In this document: in pieces, positions 58,437 through 64,000 of the stretch
Position numbering within the stretch: the stretch's first letter is position 1
How the letters are laid out: each line of letters opens with the position of its first letter
Source: Tepidiphilus olei
GTDB lineage: Bacteria; Pseudomonadota; Gammaproteobacteria; Burkholderiales; Rhodocyclaceae
Assembly (NCBI RefSeq): GCF_006980705.1
Contig: NZ_SBHO01000001.1
Coordinates: 248,001-312,000, forward strand
Reading direction: 5' to 3'
DNA length: 64,000 nucleotides
Program-made: the position numbers and the translations under genes
Notes under the pieces: generated by a model
Told to the model about the DNA's origin: nothing
The model's input: the letters and a program-made list of their open reading frames with translations, nothing else
Database searches by the model: none

Positions 58437-59241
58437 CGGCGGCCTCTTCGTCTTCTTCGCCCAGATAGGCACGGATCACTTCCGGATCGCGGCGCACCGC
58501 CTCGGGCGGCCCTTCGGCGATCTTGCGCCCGAAGTTCATCACCACCACGTGATCGGACACGTTCATCACTACGCTCATGTCGTGCTCGATGAAGAGCAGC
58601 GTCAGGCCGTGTGCGTCGCGCAGCGCCGTGAGCAGCGCCTTGAGCTCGGCCGATTCGCGCGGATTGAGGCCGGCGGCCGGCTCATCCAGGCACAGCAGGC
58701 GCGGTCGCGCGCACAGGGCGCGGGCGATTTCCACGCGGCGTTGGGTGCCGTAGGGCAAGGCACCGGCCGGCGTATCGGCAAAGGCGGTGAGCCCCAGCTC
58801 GGCGAGCCAGCGCCGGGCGAGTTCGATCGCCTCGCGTTCGGCACGCCGATAGCCCGGTGTGTGCAGCAAACCGGCAAGGGCGAAACGCGACGCCCGCGTG
58901 AGCGCCTGATGCTGGGCCACGAGCAGATTTTCCAGCACCGTCATGCCACCGAAGAGGCGGATGTTCTGGAACGTGCGCACGATGCGCGCCTCGCGGGCGA
59001 TGCGGTGACCCTTGAGGCGGGTGAGGTCGCGCTCACTGCCATCGTCCTCGTGCAGCAGGATGCGACCGGCACTGGGGCGATAGAAACCGGTGAGGCAGTT
59101 GAAGAGCGTCGTCTTGCCCGCTCCGTTGGGGCCGATGATGGCGGTGATCGCTCCGCGCGGCACCTGCAGCGAGAGCCCGTCGATGGCGGTGATGCCGCCA
59201 AAGCGCATCACGAGGTGGTCTACCGTGACGAGCGGCGTCAT
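58429..59241 (-). CDS. livG: Branched-chain amino-acid ABC transporter ATPase LivG
   Basis: 270 residues. Walker [22 protein letters not shown] and Walker [17 protein letters not shown] are canonical, with the long LivG helical insert ([22 protein letters not shown]). The ABC signature is shortened to [15 protein letters not shown], the usual LivG form. Start overlaps livM stop by 4 bp. Confidence 0.94.
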   Translation of the reverse strand: MTPLVTVDHLVMRFGGITAIDGLSLQVPRGAITAIIGPNGAGKTTLFNCLTGFYRPSAGRILLHEDDGSERDLTRLKGHRIAREARIVRTFQNIRLFGGMTVLENLLVAQHQALTRASRFALAGLLHTPGYRRAEREAIELARRWLAELGLTAFADTPAGALPYGTQRRVEIARALCARPRLLCLDEPAAGLNPRESAELKALLTALRDAHGLTLLFIEHDMSVVMNVSDHVVVMNFGRKIAEGPPEAVRRDPEVIRAYLGEEDEEAADA

Positions 59242-60523
59242 GGCGCGCTGCTCCGCGCCGGGTTCAGGCGCACGGTGGGTTCGCGCCGCGCGAGTAGGCC
59301 CATGGGCCTCACCGCCATGATGGTGACCATGGCCGCACCGAAGACGAGCATGCGGTAGTCGGCGAACTGGCGCCCCACTTCCGGCAGTACGACCAGCACC
59401 GCCGCGGCCAGCACCACGCCGAGCTGCGACCCCATGCCGCCCAGCACGACGATGGCGAGGATCGTGGCCGATTCGGCGAAAGTGAAACTCTCCGGCGAAA
59501 TGAATCCCTGCCGGGCGGCGAAGAAGACGCCGGCAAAGCCGGCGAGCATCGCCCCGGTGGCGAACGCCGAGAGCTTGACCGTGGTGGTATTGATCCCCAG
59601 GGACTTGCAGGCGATCTCGTCTTCGCGCAGCGCTTCCCAGGCTCGTCCCGTGGGCAGCACGCGCAGGCGGCTGACCAGGGCGTGCGTGAGCAACGCCAAG
59701 GTGACGATGAGGTAGTAGAGGAAGATGAGGCGGTGCATGGGCGAAAATTCCAGCCCGAAGAATTCATGGAAGGTTTGCCCCTCGGCGCTGCGTGCGAACG
59801 GCAGCCCGAAGAAACTGGGCCGGGGAATGCCGCCGATGCCGTTGGGGCCGCCGGAAAAGGAAGTCCAGTTGAGTAGCACGACGCGGATGATTTCGCCGAA
59901 ACCCAGGGTGACGATGGCGAGGTAGTCGCCACGCAGCCGCAACACCGGATAGCCGAGCAGAATGCCGAAGAGCGCCGCCAGGGCGCCCGCCGCCGGCAGC
60001 GCCTCCCAGAAGCTCCAGCCGAACTGGGTCGATAGCAGCGCATAGGTGTAGGCACCCACGGCGTAGAACGCGACGTAGCCCAGATCCAGCAGCCCGGCGA
60101 GCCCCACCACCACGTTGAGCCCCCAACCGAGCATCACGTAGATGCCCAAGGTGGTGGCCGTGTCGATCACATAGCGGTTGTCGCCGAAAAAAACCGGCAG
60201 CAGGAGCGCCGCCGCCAGCAGGCTCGTTCCGGCAGCCCGGCGCAGCACGGCGTCCGTGCTCGAGAAGGCGGCGCGCTTGCGGGCCGGCCTGCGGGTGTGC
60301 CAGGCATCGAGCGCCGCCCGCAGCGCCAGTCTGCCGAAGAAGATCGCTGCGAGTGTCATGGCCCACGCGCTCCAGCGGGTGCGCACGGCGAGCGCTCCTC
60401 CCTCCTCGACGGTGACGAGCCCGATGAAGGGCAGGGCGAGCAAGCCGCCGAGCAGCGTGACGGCGAGCGCGTCGCGCAGGCGCAGGGCAAGCGGCGAAGG
60501 CGCAGCAAGGGCGGCAGCGGTCA

Positions 60524-60524
<1 letters not shown>
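59238..60524 (-). CDS. livM: Branched-chain amino-acid ABC transporter permease LivM
   Basis: 428 residues from ATG 60524. About ten membrane helices; the core has [36 protein letters not shown] and AREDEIA-type EAA loop ([19 protein letters not shown]). An N-terminal extension of about 110 residues includes two extra hydrophobic segments, as in E. coli LivM. The stop of livH overlaps the start by one base. Confidence 0.93.
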
Positions 60525-61438
<914 letters not shown>

Positions 61439-61467
61439 AGGCGTTTCCCCTCCAGCGTCCGTTGAGC

Positions 61468-62559
61468 TTACTCGGCGTAGTCGTAGCTGCCGCCGGTCCA
61501 CTTATAGACGGCGAAGGCCGGCTTCTTCAAGTCGCCTTTCTCGTCGAATTCCAGCGTGCCGATGGCCGTGTCGAATTTTCCTCGACGCAGCACCGGCTCG
61601 AGCTTGGCGCGCTCGACCCCGCCGGCTTGGGTTACGGCCTGCTCGAAGAGCTGCAGGGCCGCGTAGGCATAGAGCACGTACCCCTCGGGTTCGATCTTGG
61701 CGGCGCGGAAACGCTCGACGATGGGCGCGGCTTGCGGATTCTTGCGCGGATCGGGCGTGAAGGTGAAGTAGACGCGATCGGCGAGCTGGCCCGCAGCGGT
61801 GACGAGCTCGGAGTTGGTCATGGTGTCGCCTCCCACCACGACCAGCGGCAGCCCCACCTGATCGGCCTGGCGCAGCAGCAGCGCGACCTCGGTGTGATAG
61901 CCGCCGTAGGCGAGCACGTCGACGCCGGCGTTCTTCAGCCGGGTGACGATGCCGGAATAATCTTTTTCGCCGGCGGTGATGGATTCACGCAGCACCGGTT
62001 CCTTGCCGGCGGCTTTCATCGCCTTGGCGATCTCGTCGGCCAGCCCCTTGCCATAGGCGCTCTTGTCGTCGAGCACGGCGACTTTCTTGTCCTTGAATTT
62101 GCTGGCGATCCATTGTCCGATCACCGAACCTTGCTGGTCGTCGCGCCCCATGATGCGGAAGATGTTTTTCAGGCCGCGTTCGGTCACCTGCGGGTTGGTC
62201 GACACGGTGGCCATGAGGATGTCGGCATCGTTGTAGATGTCGGAGGCGGGGATGGTGGAGCTGGAGCACCAGTGGCCATGTACGAACTGCACTTTCTTGT
62301 TCACGAGGGCGTTGGCCACGGCCACGGCCTGTTTGGGATCGCAGGCGTCGTCGCCGTATTCGAGTTTGATCTTCTGCCCGAGCACGCCGCCCTTGGCGTT
62401 GATGTCGGCAGCGGCCGCTTCCGCCCCTTTCTTGATCTGGTCGCCGGCGGAGGCGTATTGGCCGGTGAAGGGACCGGCCACGCCCACCAGCCAGTCGGCA
62501 TGGGCAAGAAGGGGCACGGTCAGACCGGCGGCGAGGACGAGGGTGCGCAAAGGGGTCAT
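61468..62559 (-). CDS. livJ: Branched-chain amino-acid periplasmic binding protein
   Basis: 363 residues from ATG 62559 with AGGAGACC upstream. A signal peptide ends [11 protein letters not shown] before DW. The mature part has [34 protein letters not shown] and [18 protein letters not shown] with the usual two-cysteine loop. It delivers leucine, isoleucine or valine to LivHMGF; related substrates such as other amino acids are possible. First gene of the transport operon. Confidence 0.93.
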   Translation of the reverse strand: MTPLRTLVLAAGLTVPLLAHADWLVGVAGPFTGQYASAGDQIKKGAEAAAADINAKGGVLGQKIKLEYGDDACDPKQAVAVANALVNKKVQFVHGHWCSSSTIPASDIYNDADILMATVSTNPQVTERGLKNIFRIMGRDDQQGSVIGQWIASKFKDKKVAVLDDKSAYGKGLADEIAKAMKAAGKEPVLRESITAGEKDYSGIVTRLKNAGVDVLAYGGYHTEVALLLRQADQVGLPLVVVGGDTMTNSELVTAAGQLADRVYFTFTPDPRKNPQAAPIVERFRAAKIEPEGYVLYAYAALQLFEQAVTQAGGVERAKLEPVLRRGKFDTAIGTLEFDEKGDLKKPAFAVYKWTGGSYDYAE

Positions 62560-62604
62560 GGAGGTCTCCTTTTTTCTCGGTGTGGCAAAGGACGGGGCGA
62601 GGAC

Positions 62605-62630
62605 GCGGCGCACAGCATAGCGCGCGCCGC
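62605..62630. other. GC-rich hairpin between putA and livJ
   Basis: Perfect 7-bp stem GCGGCGC (62605-62611) and GCGCCGC (62624-62630) around 12 bases. No T-run follows on either strand, so it is not a clear terminator; it could be an mRNA leader structure of livJ. Confidence 0.4.
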
Positions 62631-62658
62631 GGTGCTCGCCTATTGGGGTTTTCCCGCC

Positions 62659-64000
62659 TCAATCCTCCAGCGTCATGAGGCTCGCGTTCCCGCCCACGGC
62701 GGCCGTGTTGATGCTGAGGCTGCGCTCGTGAATCAGCCGCTCGGCGCGGTAGGGTGGGGTGAGCAGGGGCACGATCGGCCCCGGTCGCTCGGCAAGCCGG
62801 GTTCGCCACAGGACGGCGAGGGCGGCCTCGCCCGAGAAGAGCAGCAAGTCGATGGGTTCGGCGAGCAGATCTTCGCTCGAGCGGCAGCGTGCCTGCAAGG
62901 ACTCGGGCAGACTCTGCCGGATGCGCTCGGTCTCCGGCGTTCGGGGGAGCACGAGGGGGGTATCGTTGGCAAACGCCGTCACGATCTGTTCGGCGTAGCC
63001 TTCGAGCGTGGTGGCGAAACCGCCGACGAGGCGACGCGGCAGGAATCGCAGGCGATTCTCCTCGCCGGTTGGACCGGGCAAGCGCAATTCCTTGCCGACG
63101 AGCGAGCGTTCGCGCCAAGCCTCGAGCGTCGTGAGCAGCCGCTGCTTGGCTTCCGGGCCGAAGAGCGCTTCGCCCTGCCTTTCCAACCAGTCACTCAGGG
63201 GGGCCAGATCGGGAGGCTCGTGCAAGAGCCGTGCCTGAGGAAAGCGCGGCTCGGGCGCGTGCGCGAGTAGCCGCAACAGGTAGAGCGGTCCTCCGGCTTT
63301 GGGGCCCGTGCCGGAGAGCCCTTCGCCGCCGAAGGGCTGCACGCCCACTGCGGCACCGATGATGGTGCGATTGACGTAGAGGTTGCCGACGTGGGCGCGT
63401 TGGGCGATGAATTCCACGGTGCCGTCGATGCGGCTGTGGATGCCCATCGTCAGCCCGTAGCCCGTGGCATCGATCTCCTCGAGCAGAGTGTCGAGCGCCT
63501 CGGCACGAAAACGTTTCACGTGCAGGATGGGGCCGAAACGTTCACCTCCGATGGATTCGATGCGGTCGATCTCGATCACGGTGGGGGCGACGAAGGTGCC
63601 GGTGGCGCATCCTGCCGGCGGAGGATCCAGCCGATGGACGCGATGACCGGCACGCGCCATGCGTTCGACGTGCGCTTCGAGGGCGGCTTGGGCTTCGGCA
63701 TCGATCACGGGGCCGACGTCGGTGCGCAGATCTCGCGGATCGCCCAAACGCAGCTCGCGCAGGGCACCGAGCAGCATGGTCAGGGTCTTGTCGGCAATCT
63801 CCTCTTGTAGACAGAGGACGCGCAGGGCCGAACAGCGTTGTCCGGCCGAGTCGAAAGCGGAAGTGATCGCGTCGGCCACCACCTGCTCGGTGAGGGCGCT
63901 CGAGTCGACGATCATCGCATTGAGCCCGCCGGTCTCGGCGATGAGCGGGACTTCCTCCTCACGTGCGGCCAGCGTGCGCTGGAGCAAACGCGCCACGGCG
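62659..64000 (-). CDS. putA: Bifunctional proline dehydrogenase / pyrroline-5-carboxylate dehydrogenase, C-terminal part
   Basis: 447 C-terminal residues are visible; the 5' end is beyond the window. The aldehyde dehydrogenase Cys is in SAGQRCSALRVL and the block NRTIIGAAVGVQPFGGEGLSG, then TGPKAGGPLYLLRL, is the PutA dehydrogenase signature. The long tail ending INTAAVGGNASLMTLED is the C-terminal domain of long PutA proteins. It completes oxidation of proline to glutamate. 99 bp separate it from the branched-chain amino-acid transporter. Proline dehydrogenase and any DNA-binding domain cannot be judged from here. Confidence 0.95.
   Translation of the reverse strand, partial: AVARLLQRTLAAREEEVPLIAETGGLNAMIVDSSALTEQVVADAITSAFDSAGQRCSALRVLCLQEEIADKTLTMLLGALRELRLGDPRDLRTDVGPVIDAEAQAALEAHVERMARAGHRVHRLDPPPAGCATGTFVAPTVIEIDRIESIGGERFGPILHVKRFRAEALDTLLEEIDATGYGLTMGIHSRIDGTVEFIAQRAHVGNLYVNRTIIGAAVGVQPFGGEGLSGTGPKAGGPLYLLRLLAHAPEPRFPQARLLHEPPDLAPLSDWLERQGEALFGPEAKQRLLTTLEAWRERSLVGKELRLPGPTGEENRLRFLPRRLVGGFATTLEGYAEQIVTAFANDTPLVLPRTPETERIRQSLPESLQARCRSSEDLLAEPIDLLLFSGEAALAVLWRTRLAERPGPIVPLLTPPYRAERLIHERSLSINTAAVGGNASLMTLED

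Overview
The window is 64 kb of GC-rich chromosome from a motile Gram-negative bacterium, most likely a betaproteobacterium. The evidence is the xseA/sodB neighbourhood, the exbB-exbD-lpxK-Trm112-kdsB-adk block, a flhDC-motAB start to the motility region, CheZ-based chemotaxis and a single class II (B12-dependent) ribonucleotide reductase. A thermophilic or Hydrogenophilus/Tepidiphilus-like host is only a guess.

Layout. 1-4.6 kb: polyphosphate kinase (cut by the window edge), divergent Ppx/GppA phosphatase, and a FadD/AlkK-type acyl-CoA synthetase. 4.7-15.8 kb: motility and chemotaxis: flhDC master regulator, motAB stator, an unusual single-chain CheR-CheB, a soluble zinc-binding (CZB) chemoreceptor on the opposite strand, and a cheV-cheV-cheY-cheZ-cheA operon. 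Two divergent sigma-28 promoters with identical -10 elements lie between the receptor and the operon. 15.8-19.8 kb (minus): transaldolase, TruC-like pseudouridine synthase, Fe-type superoxide dismutase, XseA. 20.1-25.5 kb (plus): ExbB/ExbD, LpxK, Trm112-like protein, KdsB, adenylate kinase and a NERD-UvrD-type helicase fusion.

25.6-30.2 kb is an accessory island. It holds a strikingly AT-rich gene for a YaaW-like/coiled-coil protein that looks horizontally acquired, a zinc-ribbon/glycine-zipper protein, a WYL-type regulator with a small zinc-ribbon partner, a second glycine-zipper peptide, and a BrnT toxin with a helix-turn-helix antitoxin. 30.3-33.4 kb is the RNR gene nrdJ with a promoter that appears covered by a tandem NrdR-box pair. 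33.4-39.8 kb holds a CBS-DUF294 protein, TadA, an L,D-transpeptidase-fold protein, tRNA-Val and tRNA-Ala, a degraded stretch, a RelE/ParD-like toxin-antitoxin pair, MsrA-MsrB and an amino-acid permease. 39.8-40.8 kb is an XdhC-family protein.

40.9-55.2 kb is a long minus-strand run. In transcription order it is: acetyl-CoA-synthetase-like/GNAT acetyltransferase, hexose-6-phosphate mutarotase, Tex, an Hsp33 homologue without a single cysteine, minCDE, and sufBCDSTE (Fe-S assembly). 55.3-64 kb holds a succinate-semialdehyde-type dehydrogenase, then a minus-strand cluster of putA (cut by the window edge), a complete branched-chain amino-acid ABC transporter (livJHMGF) and an EamA exporter.

Most of the window is ordinary core chromosome. 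The most notable departures are the CheR-CheB chain without a receiver domain, the cysteine-free Hsp33, and the AT-rich YaaW-like gene beside a WYL regulator. No CRISPR array, rRNA, prophage or intact insertion sequence was seen.
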